A stretch of DNA of 64,000 bases from Channallabes apus (lineage: Eukaryota > Chordata > Actinopteri > Siluriformes > Clariidae): positions 3,874,655 to 3,938,654 of the forward strand of contig CM060109.1 in NCBI GenBank assembly GCA_030522415.1. Reading direction: 5' to 3'. Numbering within the stretch: position 1 is the first letter of the stretch; each line of letters opens with the position of its first letter. The position numbers were made by a program, and so were the translations under genes. The notes beneath the pieces are model-generated. The model was not told the DNA's origin and did no database searches. It was given only the letters and a program-made list of their open reading frames with translations. Positions 1 to 11,100 of this stretch are shown here, in pieces.

Positions 1-110
1 CATCTGACTGCTGCTGGTGCTGCCAGTGATATTTAAAATGGCCAATAAAAAAACTAAACTGGGAAATAAACTGTAAACTACCCCAAACACATTTTATAAA
101 ATAAAACATC

Positions 111-200
111 ACTTACCACGAATAGTCCGTTAAGCCGCCATCTTCATCTCTGTAGTTTGGCAGCGTCAGTACGGCGGGGGTGGAGGCGGGTTGTTAAAAT
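111..200 (-). promoter_or_regulatory. Possible CpG-rich first exon with YY1-like motif
   Basis: Read on the minus strand, positions 144-134 give AAGATGGCGGC, which matches the YY1 core often found just downstream of start sites of vertebrate housekeeping genes. A good splice donor (CGTG|GTAAGT) follows at 117/116. The surrounding 121-250 is rich in CpG, unlike the AT-rich sequence to its left. The ATG in the motif is followed almost at once by an in-frame TAA, so the exon would be noncoding. The rest of the gene would lie left of the window. A LINE 5' end could carry a similar motif, so this is tentative. Confidence 0.3.
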
Positions 201-486
201 CACGTGATTGCAACTCAGCGCAGCTGGCTTGTTTAACGTGTTCTTGAGAACGAAGCGCCATCTAGTGGTGGCACCAGGTCAATGAATAAATAGGGCTTGA
301 ATGGGCGTGTTTACTGTGAAATCTTGACACGCCTTTCTGTCAGTAAAGGGAGGGGGGATTACGGCGTGCAAAGGGCATTCACACGCCATTCACACTTCAG
401 CCACACGGTCGCGGCTATTTGGCGTGGCTCCCACTGTACCAGCATCAGGTTTTGCGCTCGCTGTGTACAGTGGTACCGGTATTGAG

Positions 487-1215
487 TTAAGCGCCGAGCG
501 CGGAATGTGTCTCAGTGCTGCCGGTCTGTTCAGGACTGACCTGTTGGATTTCAGGTCTGTCGGCGAGGCCCGCCGCAGGCCCGGACTCATCTGTGCTCCG
601 CCGCTGGCTGTCTTCACGCTGCTGCCGCTGTTTCCCGGCCGTGTCGCCCCGCGAGCTCCCCGGCTGCACGGCTCCATGCGGGCAGCTCAGCCTTTTGTGA
701 CTGACGTCCCCGCACTCGAAACACCTCAGCCGCTCCGTGGTGGCGAAGACAGGGTAACTGTTGTTCCCGTCTTTAACTTTAAAATTAACGTTCAGTGGAC
801 CCTCCTGATCGTTTAAAATCATTAGGACTTGCCTACGCAAAGACAGGACGTGCTTCACGCTCGAGTTTTTACACCTGAGCGGGATGGGGTTCATGGGGCC
901 GGGCTGAAATCCCAAATCGCGCCAGCTCCCTCAGTATCTGCTCATCCTTGATGAACGGGGGGACGTTGGAGATCACCACTCGTGTTGCTGGTACAGACAG
1001 AGGGGTGACCTGGACCATGACGTCTCTCACTCGTATCGTTTTTTGTTGCCGTGGTTACGAGTGTTTTTTTTGGTTAGAAAGACCACCACTGCTGTATTCA
1101 TCCGGGAGGCAGAGTAGATGTTCTGGCACCCGATCTGCTCCCCCATCGCTAGCAGAACTTCCTCCAGCAGTACACTGTCTTCTACAACACACCTGACGCC
1201 ATTCTGGAGAGACAT
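487..1215 (-). pseudogene. Tx1-type LINE ORF1 fragment with zinc knuckle
   Basis: Two minus-strand reading frames, joined by a frameshift near 1030-920, resemble ORF1 of Tx1-group (L1 superfamily) fish LINEs. The first starts MSLQNGVRCVVEDSVLLEE at 1215. A middle part reads VVISNVPPFIKDEQILRELARFG. The second (915-487) contains a CCHC knuckle (CFECGDVSHKRLSC) followed by a low-complexity basic and acidic tail. ORF1 proteins of this group bind element RNA. No endonuclease or reverse transcriptase follows, so this is a 5' fragment without ORF2. That is unusual because LINE copies normally lose the 5' end. An AG microsatellite lies just upstream. Confidence 0.6.
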
Positions 1216-1402
1216 AGTCTCTCCACCAGCCTCAGAGGCTATGGTGCCTCGCTCACTCTCTCTTACTATAATCTTTTAACTTTTTTTGGTTTTTAACTAA
1301 AAACATAAACCAAATATAAATAAATAAACTCGCAAGTAGATCACAAAAACTTGGCAGGACGCCAGACAGCCTTGCACATGCTGACTCACACCCAGCGCAT
1401 GC

Positions 1403-1407
<5 letters not shown>

Positions 1408-1436
<29 letters not shown>
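1408..1436. repeat. (AG)n microsatellite
   Basis: An uninterrupted AG dinucleotide run lies inside a purine-rich stretch (1405-1470). The six-frame translations across it (SLSLSL) are artefacts. Confidence 0.9.
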
Positions 1437-1439
<3 letters not shown>

Positions 1440-1474
1440 AGCAGAAGAGGAGAGAGCAAAAGAGATGGAGAGAT

Positions 1475-1625
1475 GGCAGTTAGGTATGGTCATAGTCGAA
1501 CAATGTATAAGATGAATGTATATTTAGTGCAGAGTGCAAGCAGGGACTCTGGCAAGAGTAACTATGACAGCATAATTGAAAGGGAGAGCCAAAAGGAAAT
1601 ACAGACACGAGGGTTCACTTAGATG
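1475..1625 (+). repeat. Interspersed repeat R, copy 1
   Basis: This segment matches, in inverted orientation, 5195-5345 and 57890-58060. Shared words include GCAAGCAGGGAC and GGAGAGCCA(A/G)AAGGAAA. It abuts the 3' end of the L2 remnant here, and abuts the I-like LINE remnant in the other two copies. I recognise it as a common fish interspersed sequence but cannot name the family. Confidence 0.65.
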
Positions 1626-3597
1626 TAATGCTTTATATGTCAAGAGTAGTATTTTAAAATCAATGCAAAATTTCACAGGAAGGCAATGCAATGTGGATAA
1701 GATAGGGGTGATGTGCTCGTATCTTCTGGTTCGATTGAGAACTCTCGCTGCTGCATTCTGGACTAACTGAAGCTTGTTTATGCACTTTGTTGATCAACCA
1801 GACAGTAAGGCGCTACAATAATCCAACCTAGAAGTGATAAAAGCATGAACTAGATTTTCTGCATCATTTGGTGACAATATATTTCTTATCTTGGCAATAT
1901 TTCTGAGGTGAAAGAATGCTATCCTGGTAAAATATTATCTACATGTGCTTCAAATGAAAGGCTGGAATCTATAATCACACCAAGGTCTTTTACTGTTGCA
2001 CTTGATGGAACAGAAAGGCCATTTAAAATCACAGTGTGATGAGAAAGCTTACTTCTAGCTGCTTGTGGTCCTACAGTATGACTAGAATGTCTTTCTCATC
2101 AGGATTAAGCAGAAGGAAATTAATTAACATCCAATCTCTTATGTCCTGCACACATTGCTCAACTTTAGTAAGCTGGTTTTTCTCATCAGGTTTTGCTGAG
2201 ACATATAACTGTGTGTCGTCAGCATAACAATGAAAACTAATACAATGTTTACGAATTATGTTGCCCAGAGGAAGCATGTAAAGGGAAAAAAGCAGTGGGC
2301 CTAAAACAGAACCCTGTGGAACAGATACAGTTCGTTTATGCTATTTCTATGTAGATATGAACATAGCTGCTGTGATACTACCTTTTCCAAAATTTTAGAG
2401 ATAAAGGGGAGGTTTGATATCGGCCTGTAATTGGAAACCTGACAGGAGTCAAGGTCAGGTTTCTTGATTAGTGTTTTAACAACTGCTAATTTGAGGGATT
2501 TAGGAACATACCCACTGCTGACTGAACACATAATTACTTTCAACAGGGGTTCTGTTATTGCTGGAACTATAAGCTTGAGAAAATGTGTCGGTATAGGATC
2601 TAATTCACAGGTTGACGATTTTGAAGAGGAGATGAGTGATGAGATGAGATTCAAGGGGAGTAAAATATTCTAGGTTCTGATGTGATAAATTAATCATCTG
2701 TATCACTTAAATTGTCTGGTTTCAAAGCCAGATTTTTTTGCCTAATATTTATGATTTTGTTATTGAGAAAGTTCATGAAATCCTCACTACTGTATGTTGT
2801 TGTTGTGGAGATTTCTGCAGTGGTCTTGTTTTTAGTTAATTTAGCTATGGTATTAAATAACAATCTAGGATTATTCTTGTTATTTTCCATAAGAGTGGAG
2901 AGGTACATTGATCTAGCAGCACTGAGAGCTTTTCTATAGTTCAGGATGCTCTCCTTCCATGCTATATGGAATACTAACAATTTAGTTTGACGCCATTTGC
3001 GTTTTAATTTTCGAGCGGTTTGTTTTAGAGTGCGTGTGAGTTTCTTATCTCTAGCGAGTTTCTTATCTCGAATCATTTTCCTTTTAACAGGAGCTACATT
3101 ATCTAAGCTATAATGAAGTGTTGACTCTAAATATTTGGTCACCTGATCGAGTTCTGTGGAGTCAGATGGCGATCCAATCAAAGTTGATAACTCTGGGAGA
3201 TTATTGATAAAGCTCTGTGTGGTATTTGATGTGAACGTATGTTTAAGGTGGTAGGGCAGTGCCGTGCGTAATCAAGACAAGACAGTGATCTGAGATAACT
3301 TCAGACTGTGGAATTGTAATTATTTTTCTTATACTTAATCCGAAAGATAATATTAAACCCAAAGTGTGACCTGCTTTATGTGTGGGTCCTACTACACACA
3401 GATTTACTCCTACTGAGTCCAGTATGGATATAAATGCTGTTCTCAGAGGGTCTTCTGGATTCTCAAAATGAATATTAAAATCTTCAGCAATTAACGCTTT
3501 GTCTACAGAAACAACAAGGTTTGAGAGGAAATCTGCCAATTCACAGAGAATCTCAGAGTACAGCCCTGGGGGTCTGTAAATGATGATTATGTAACAT
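1625..3597 (-). mobile_element. L2-type LINE remnant (EN to RT), decayed
   Basis: Minus-strand fragments follow the order of an L2 (CR1/L2 group) ORF. Endonuclease fragment at 3597-3243 (IIIIYRPPGLYSEI..., then FNIHFENPEDPLRTAF). Linker at 3181-2690, rich in Lys/Arg. RT fingers and palm at 2654-2301 (ELDPIPTHFLKL, SNYRPISNLPFISKILEKVV). Palm with the active-site region [11 protein letters not shown] at about 2240. RT C-terminus around 1640-1800 (QNAAARVLNRTRRYEHITPILSTLHCLPV). Several frameshifts and stops separate them, so no functional protein is possible. It is 5'-truncated and joins directly to an I-like LINE at about 3598. Confidence 0.8.
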
Positions 3598-5130
3598 ATG
3601 CAGACATCATAAACAGAGATTACACAGTATATTTGGGCCAATAGTATTTACAATGCTATTTATTTTTATCATGAACAGTGTGACAGAGACGATGCTGCCC
3701 TGGGGAACTCCTTGTCCTCCAGGGAGTACACAAGTCTGACATAGCGTTTCCTATTCGGACTTGAAAGCTTCTGTTGGATAGGAAAGTGGACATGAAGATA
3801 GGTAGGTTGCCTCTGAAATCCATTTTATGCAGATTCTTTAGGATCCCGTATTTCCAGGTGGTGTCATATGCTTTTTTTAAGTCAAAAAGGACAGCTACCA
3901 CATGCTCCTTTTTAATGAAGTCATCATGGACATATTTCTCAAGTCTTATAAGATGATCTAGAGTGCTCCTTCCTTTTCTAAAACTACACTGGAAGTCACT
4001 CATTTGATGATCGGATTCCAGTTTCCAGACGAGTCGATTGTTTATCATCCTTTCCATGGTTTTGCACATTCAACTTGTTAATGCTACTATAGGCTGATAT
4101 TTGTTAGGGTCTGTATGGTCCTTGTTTGGTTTAGGTATAGGTATGACTGTTGCTTCTAGCCAAGATGGTGGGGTACTACCAGTTCTCCAGATTTTATTAA
4201 AGTTTTCCAATAGAATAGATAAAATGTTTTGGGGTAAGTATTTCAAAAATTGGTAATGGACTTTGCCATGACACTGCAGTAGGACCAGACAGAATTTTAA
4301 GGAAACTGATAGTTCTTCCACAGTAAAGGGTTGGTTATATGGTTCTAGTTTTTCAGTATGGAAGTTAATTCAATTCTTTCTTGCATTTCCTGCAGTCTCA
4401 GAAATTTTGGGTGGTAATTTTCTGCTGAGGAGTTTCTTTCAAATGTCTTTGCTAAATTGCTTGCTATTTCTTGTTTCTGAGTTAGAAGGGTGCCTAGATC
4501 ATTTACATGTTTTACTTGTGGTCAACCTCCTTTTCCTTTCATTCTTCTTATCGCGTTCCATATTTTCTTTATAGATGTTTTTCTGGCCAAGCTTGATACA
4601 AATAGATTCCAGCTTCGTTTCTTTGCTTCATTTATGTATCTTCGTGCTTGTGCTCGGCTGATTTTTACTTTGGTGAGATTTTCCACTGTTGGATGTTTAT
4701 TGAATGTTTTTACCGCTTTTTTCCGTGCCTGTATAAGTTGTTTCATTTATCGTCAAACCATGGGTTATGTCTTTTGAATTGTTTAGTGGATGATTTTGGG
4801 ATGGTTTCATCTGCTGCTGTTATCAGTGTATTTGTGAACCACTTCATGGAGTCTTCATGGTCCTGACAGTTCTTGATAAATCTCTCTTGGCAAACGGCTC
4901 GGAATGCATGCCAAATTGCTTTTTGTAATTTACATTTTGTGGGGTATTGCTGAATTTCAGTTGCTGTTAGAGTTATAATCAGTGGGAAGTGATCACTTCC
5001 ACACAGGTCATCCCATATAAGCCATGTAAAGTCGGTCAGCAGTTAGGGGTTGCAAATAGTTAAGTCTGGGGGACTCGTACAGTACATGTAGTGTATTATG
5101 GTGAACTGGTATATTTAGATGCTGTCTTCC
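3598..5130 (-). mobile_element. I/Nimb-like LINE remnant, block 1
   Basis: Minus-strand fragments run from the endonuclease end (SDHFPLIITLTATEIQQYP, about 4990) through a linker (4746-4522) and RT fingers (4321-4070; PIPKPNKDHTDPNKYQPI) to RT palm (4069-3656; QCSFRKGRSTLDHLI, FDLKKAYDTTWKYGI). The palm ends at the catalytic motif region (VYDVCICY, normally YVDD). That is where L2 sequence begins, so the two elements are fused inside the RT active site. Frameshifts throughout show it is dead. A second copy of the same fusion lies at 52.45-57.8 kb. Confidence 0.7.
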
Positions 5131-5159
5131 CCACAGCAACATTGATCACTCAGGTTTGT

Positions 5160-5345
5160 TCACAGGGAAGTTATTGGTCACTTTACATCTCATGGAGCCC
5201 TTCATGTCTGTTTCCTTCTGGCTCTCCTTTTTAGTTACGCCATAGTTAGTCCTGCCAGGGTCCCTGCTTGCACTTTGGACTAAATATACAGTCACTTTAT
5301 ACATTGCCATCTCTCCTTCTCTCTCTTCTCCTCCCTCTCCTTTGC
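5160..5345 (-). repeat. Interspersed repeat R, copy 2
   Basis: Inverted relative to copy 1 (1475-1625) and direct relative to copy 3 (57890-58060). It lies between the I-like LINE remnant and the 3' flank of the PRDM9-like gene. It ends in a CT-rich tract (5310-5365). The following 5346-5650 is AT-rich 3' flank, nearly identical to 58080-58379, with no gene recognised. Confidence 0.6.
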
Positions 5346-5650
5346 TCTCTATCCCTCTCCACATCTCTGTCAAGTTATACATGTAGCTCCTAAGCTAACT
5401 ACATAACTACATAAGGTCAAAACAAAACATTTCTAATAGCATTTTAAACAACTATAAAGTTATTTTGCCTTCCACAAAAAGTCTGCATAAAAATATGAAA
5501 AATGCATTTTAAGATACAGATAATTTTCAGCACAAGCAGTAACAAAAAACTTAAAATAGGAAAACTTTAAATCATGCATGTTCAAGTAGGGACACTTAAT
5601 TAAACAAAAAAAATGTATGTCTTTTCATTCTGTAAGCGGGGGACCGGAGT

Positions 5651-7467
5651 CTATCCGGTGTGAACACGCTGGTGTTGTTGGAGAGTACTCGGTCGATTAA
5701 AACCCTTCCCACACTCTAAGCACTGATGCGGCCTCACTCCTGTGTGAAGGCGCTGGTGATCTTTGAGGTTATTTCTCTGAGTAAAACTCTTTCCACACTC
5801 GGAACACTGATACGGCTTCTCTCCTGTGTGAAGGCGCTCGTGTTTTTTGAGGATATTTCTCTGATTAAAACTCTTTCCACACTGTGAGCACTGATACGGC
5901 TTCTCTCCAGTGTGAAGGTGCTGGTGATGTTTGAGGTTATGTCTGTGAGTAAAACTCTTTCCACACTCGGAACACTGATACGGCATCTCTCCTGTGTGAA
6001 GGCGCTGGTGATCTTTGAGGTTATTTCTCTGAGTAAAACTCTTTCCACACTCGGAACACTGATACGGCATCTCTCCTGTGTGAAGGCGCTGGTGATCTTT
6101 GAGGTTACTTCTCTGACTAAAACTTTTTCCACACTCAGAACACTGATACGGCTTCTCTCCTGTGTGAAGGCGCTCATGTTTTTTGAGGTTATTTCTCTGA
6201 TTAAAACTCTTTCCACACTGTGAGCACTGATACGGCTTTTCTCCTGTGTGAAGGCGCTGGTGATCTTTGAGGTGATCTCTCTGAGTAAAACTTTTTCCAC
6301 ACTCGGAACACTGATACGGCTTCTCTCCTGTGTGGAGGAGCTGGTGTTTTTTGAGATTACATTTCAGAGTAAAACTCTTTCCACACTCGGGACACTGATA
6401 CGGCTTCTCTCCTGTGTGAAGGCGCTCGTGATCTTTGAGGTGACTACTCCGAGTAAAACTTTCTCCACACTGTGAGCACTGATACGGCTTATCTCCTGTG
6501 TGAAGGCACTGGTGACCTTTGAGGTTACTTCTCTGAGTAAAACTTTTTCCACACTCAGAACACTGATACGGCTTCTCTCCTGTGTGAAGGCGCTCGTGTT
6601 CTTTGAGATTACCTTTCTGAGTAAAACTCTTTCCACACTGTAAGCAGTGGTACGGCATCTTTACCGTGTTAATGCACTTATGTGATTTGAGGGTTTTCTG
6701 ATCAGCAAAACTCTTTCCACACTCGGAACACTGATATGGCTTCTCTCCTGTGTGGAGGAGGTGGTGTTTTTTGAGATTACATTTCAGAGTAAAACTCTTT
6801 CCACACTCGGAACACTGATATGGCTTCTCTCCTGTGTGAAGGCGCTCGTGTTCTTTGAGGTGACTACTCTGAGTAAAACTTTTTCCACACTCAGAACACT
6901 GATACGGCTTCTCTCCTGTGTGAAGGCGCTCATGTTCTTTGAGGTGACTTCTCTGAGTAAAACTTTTTCCACACTCGGAACACTGATACGGCTTCTCTCC
7001 TGTGTGAAGGCGCTGGTGAACTTTGAGGTGGCTACTCTCAGTAAATCTCTTCCCACACTGTGAGCAGTGAAATGGTTTCTCTCCTGTGTGGAGGAGCTGG
7101 TGTTTTTTGAGATTACCTTTCTGAGTAAAACTCTTTCCACACTGTAAGCAGTGGTACGGCTTCTTTACCGTGTTAATGCACTTATGTGATTTGAGGGTTT
7201 TCTGATCAGCAAAACTCTTTCCACAGTCTGAGCAATGATGAATTTCTTTCTGTACGTCATTGTGAGAACTGAGAGTATCAGATGATATGGGCTGACTGGA
7301 GACTTTTGAGGAGATTGAAAGCTCATGTTTAACCTCTCCTGATTCCCGTAGTTTCAGATACTCTTCACAGTGACATCTCTGGATGTGTTTGTCAAGATAA
7401 ATTTGAGATGCATAGGAAAGAGCACAAGTAGAGCAGGAAAAGCTTCGCAAGAGAGTGTTGTTAAATT
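5651..7467 (-). CDS. prdm9: PRDM9-like exon 6 (zinc-finger array)
   Basis: Acceptor CTTCTCCAG|AA; stop TAG at 5653-5651. A SET-proximal finger ([22 protein letters not shown]) is followed by a Ser-rich spacer and 19 tandem 84-bp finger units with TGEKP-type linkers. Finger backbones are almost identical while DNA-contact positions differ. Position 2 is G, S, C, K, D, N or H; position 3 is N, H, T or I; position 6 is K, V, E, S, G, D, H or Q. Fingers 1 and 7 share an odd HKCINTVK end in which the second zinc histidine is Asn. Block similarity (1-2 with 7-8, 6 with 11) shows internal duplication. Confidence 0.93.
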
Positions 7468-8071
7468 CTGGAGAAGTAAAAGCAGAGTAAAAAATTAGAC
7501 ACTGAACACAAAATGTAATACGTTTAATTCAGAGATTATAAAATGTAATGTAATGTACTGTACAGTAAATGTACAGTGACAAAAGTAACCTAACACAAAG
7601 GTGTGTTTGAGATCAAATAAAACATTTGAGATTCTACATGCATGAAAACTTACTAATTTGTGGTCCAAGAAACCATCAAAAGAGAATAACTGGACTTGGG
7701 AACAGCTTTGATTAGATTCATGAGGCTCAGGGTCACCAACATGGACTTTTACAAAAAGAAAAAAAACTATAGAGTGCTATTGATGACCGTGATGTTGTAC
7801 TCATCTAACTACAATTGGCATTTCATTTGACACAAACCATACTGATTCTAAAACAATTTGCATAAATCATAATCTGCTATAATATTTTTGTCATAATTGT
7901 GTAAAGATATGCAAGTTAATCACTCAAGATCGATTAAATGGGATGTCATTCCTATAAATGTCTTGGTTCAATCATAATTTATCCACTCACAATATTCCGA
8001 CTTCCTTATAGTTTTCTCCCATCTTATCCTATAGGCACTCTTTCGCACATGCACCCACCCACCCACCCACC

Positions 8072-8127
<56 letters not shown>

Positions 8128-11100
8128 TACAGTACCAGTATAAAGGCCTGCAATAACCTAGAACTACAGTACACTCTGGCTATCATTGGGTGCACAATAA
8201 ATCATTCCTCTTTCATTACAAGGTGACTCTTAGATTTTCACATTATTTAATAACACCTAGAATAATGAAGACTATTGTGACGGTGAGCCTACAGCCACCT
8301 CTACAGCCAACACGCTCTATGCTCACTGTTGAAACAGAAAGGAAAGTCTGTATTCAGCACCAAGGCCAGCTCCACTGCATGTAACGAAGGGAATGTGCTT
8401 TTTAAATTTACAATGTGAGGCAATGCATATCCCCTTACTATATCATCATTGTTTACATTTACATTTAGGCATTTGGAAGATGCTCTTATCCAGAGTGACT
8501 TACCAAAGTGCTTTGTAGTTTCCATCATTGGTTAGATCCTTACACACTGGGTTACTAGGTTACTAAGTAAGTACTATCAGTCAAACACTGTTGGGAAGTT
8601 TTTTTTGTTTGTAGTCAAACCCAATTGGTCTTCCAGCACCTGAACCAGATTTAGGAGCTCGACACATTCTCACTACCATGAGTGTATGACCTCATAGACC
8701 GGCTGAGCCCCAATTAATTTTAACTCTGGACCTCACAAAAGAGTACTGGCAAGTAGTCCTTACACCAGAAGCTAAAGAAAAAGAGCCATTCAGCACAGAA
8801 AATGGCCATTGGCAATATAGGGTCCCCCCTGTGGCCTGTGGTCAACCAGAAACCAAAAGGGCAGTGGACCACAGAAATAGAGCCTGCATCCCAGAAACTA
8901 AAAACCCACCTCAACTGTTCCCCAATTCTCCCAAACCCTGACCACAGATTTTTGATGCATATGGACGCTTCAGGTGTAACACTGTCCACTCCAAGAACTT
9001 TGATGGAAAAGAACCGTAGCAGTGCTACATAACTGACAGGGTTGCACTTCATGCTGATCACAGACCACATTACCTGCAGTGAACAGTAAAGGCTAAAGAT
9101 CCTGACGCCGTGGTATCTCTCACTGGAGGATGACTCCATCATCCTGCACCAGTCAAGGGCTCAATAAAGTAATGCAGCTGAGGGGAATGGGTGGCATCTG
9201 GAAAGTCCAATGCTCGCTACAAGCTTTGAGCGGTGGGAGGGAACACACTCCCAACACAGTGTTGAAATGGATAGGAAAGTGCGCATTCAGCACCAGGGCC
9301 AGCTTGTAACTCTTGGATTTATGAAACCGCTTAGTTACTTTGCTACGGGGTCGAGAATCAAAATATGGGCTGATAAACACTACTTCCGGTATTGCGCAAC
9401 CGCGGCGGGACAATATAAGACGCGACACAAAACAATTGTAATAAATTAAACCAAAGTGTATCATACAAAATTAATAAACAAGGTGAACCAAAACCAATAT
9501 ATACAAAATATAAACAGTGTGTGCGCGATGTATGCGGGTGTGAGAGTGTGAGTATGGTAGTCCAGTGTCTGAGATATTGCCGAGTGTATGAGCTGGAGAG
9601 ATGGTTCGATCTCACCGGTAAAAGATGTTAAGTCCGGGAGGTCGAGAAATGGAATGAGCTGGGTACTGAATGAAATCCGGGAACAATAATCCACAAACAG
9701 TCGCTCAGTCTCAAAACACAAGCAGCGCGCTGACTTGATCTCTCCGTGCCGGCTTCTTCGCCGGTTCCGGCTTTATGCGGCTCATGTGACCCACGTCACT
9801 TCCGGGTTCCCTCACGCTGCGATCGCGCATGCGTGCGATATTACACGGTGACCAAACACTGTCCATGGGACGTAAACGAAACTGCCTAGGGAACATCTAA
9901 GGCACAGGCGAGCAGCATTAGCACTTTCATGCTTTTCCTGTTTCCTTTTCCTGCGCTACAAGCTGCTCTACATACGATGGAGGGTCAAGGTGCATAAATC
10001 ACCATGTTTGGCACTGCATGCCCCCACATTGTTATACTGTCATGACCCCTTTACAAAAGGACCATCGAATATAAGACCAGTGAGTAAGGTATTCTGGCCC
10101 TGCTCGCTCATGACTCTTAGCTCCTTGTGTCTTGCTTCAGATTGGACCAGTCGAGGAGATCCCCGACACCAAGAGCCATGCTGTGTAGGGGCTACTGCTT
10201 ACCCTCGACCACCTGAGCTTACCTCCTCGTCATCCCCACCTTCAGCCTCAGTTGTCCTTGACCGCCAGGTAGCCTCGCCGAACTGTCAACACCATCAAAG
10301 CCCCAAAGGTCTTCACGTACGTTTTTTTTCCACAAATTCCAGCCAAGCTTGCACCCTTGCCTGTTTTTCTAAATAAAAGAGCACTTGTCTCACCAATCTG
10401 TCTCTCCATGAGTCCATGTCTGGCTCACTCCACTCTGTTAGCTTTACATTATAGCAGGGGACAAAGATTTTACATACGGTAAGTGCCCCAAATATGGAAA
10501 AGAGTTTCCAAGCAATGCTCTCAAACCATCACAATCATCAACTTAAAATCTACTGAATTATTCAGGCATTTTTTCCTAATAACTTTTTTTCGAGGGTAAA
10601 GGTGCAGATCTTGTAGTTTATCACGTTTTAAGAGCTATAGTCAAACTGTACGTTACTCCTCCTGCCTAATGGAATGCCAGTGCCTGGTTTGGATGAATCT
10701 CACCTGCCTTACCTCTTGGCTTCTCCACTATAAAATATAATTGAATAGAATTGAAGTGATTTGCAATAAGTATAAACAGAATTTACCATTCCTGGAGGAC
10801 TTTTTGTTCCACAAGTAATCAAAGGCAGGACTGAGTTCTCTGGCGTACTCCTCTTCATACCACACTAAGAGCTCCTGTCCTGAGTTAATGGGTCGACAGC
10901 TCCGATACAGAATTCCACCTCGATACTGAAATGCCACAATATTCTGTTCTTCATCATTACGAGCGCAATTCACATACCTACAAGAATTTGGCAAAAAGGC
11001 AAAAAATATCAAAACTCAAATCATAGTCACAGACCAAGAGAAAGCATGAGGCGGATGGATGGGAAGAAAACAAGTTTATAAAAAAAAAATTTGAATCTCA

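Noticed and set aside
5912..7140. Long open frames in other frames of the finger array (for example [13 protein letters not shown] repeats)
   Set aside because: They arise because 84-bp units repeat in register; they mirror the finger units and have no independent motif.
7938..8195. Frames rich in His-Thr or Cys-Val across CA repeats, here and at 13.3, 14.1, 14.7 and 59.1 kb
   Set aside because: Pure microsatellite translation.
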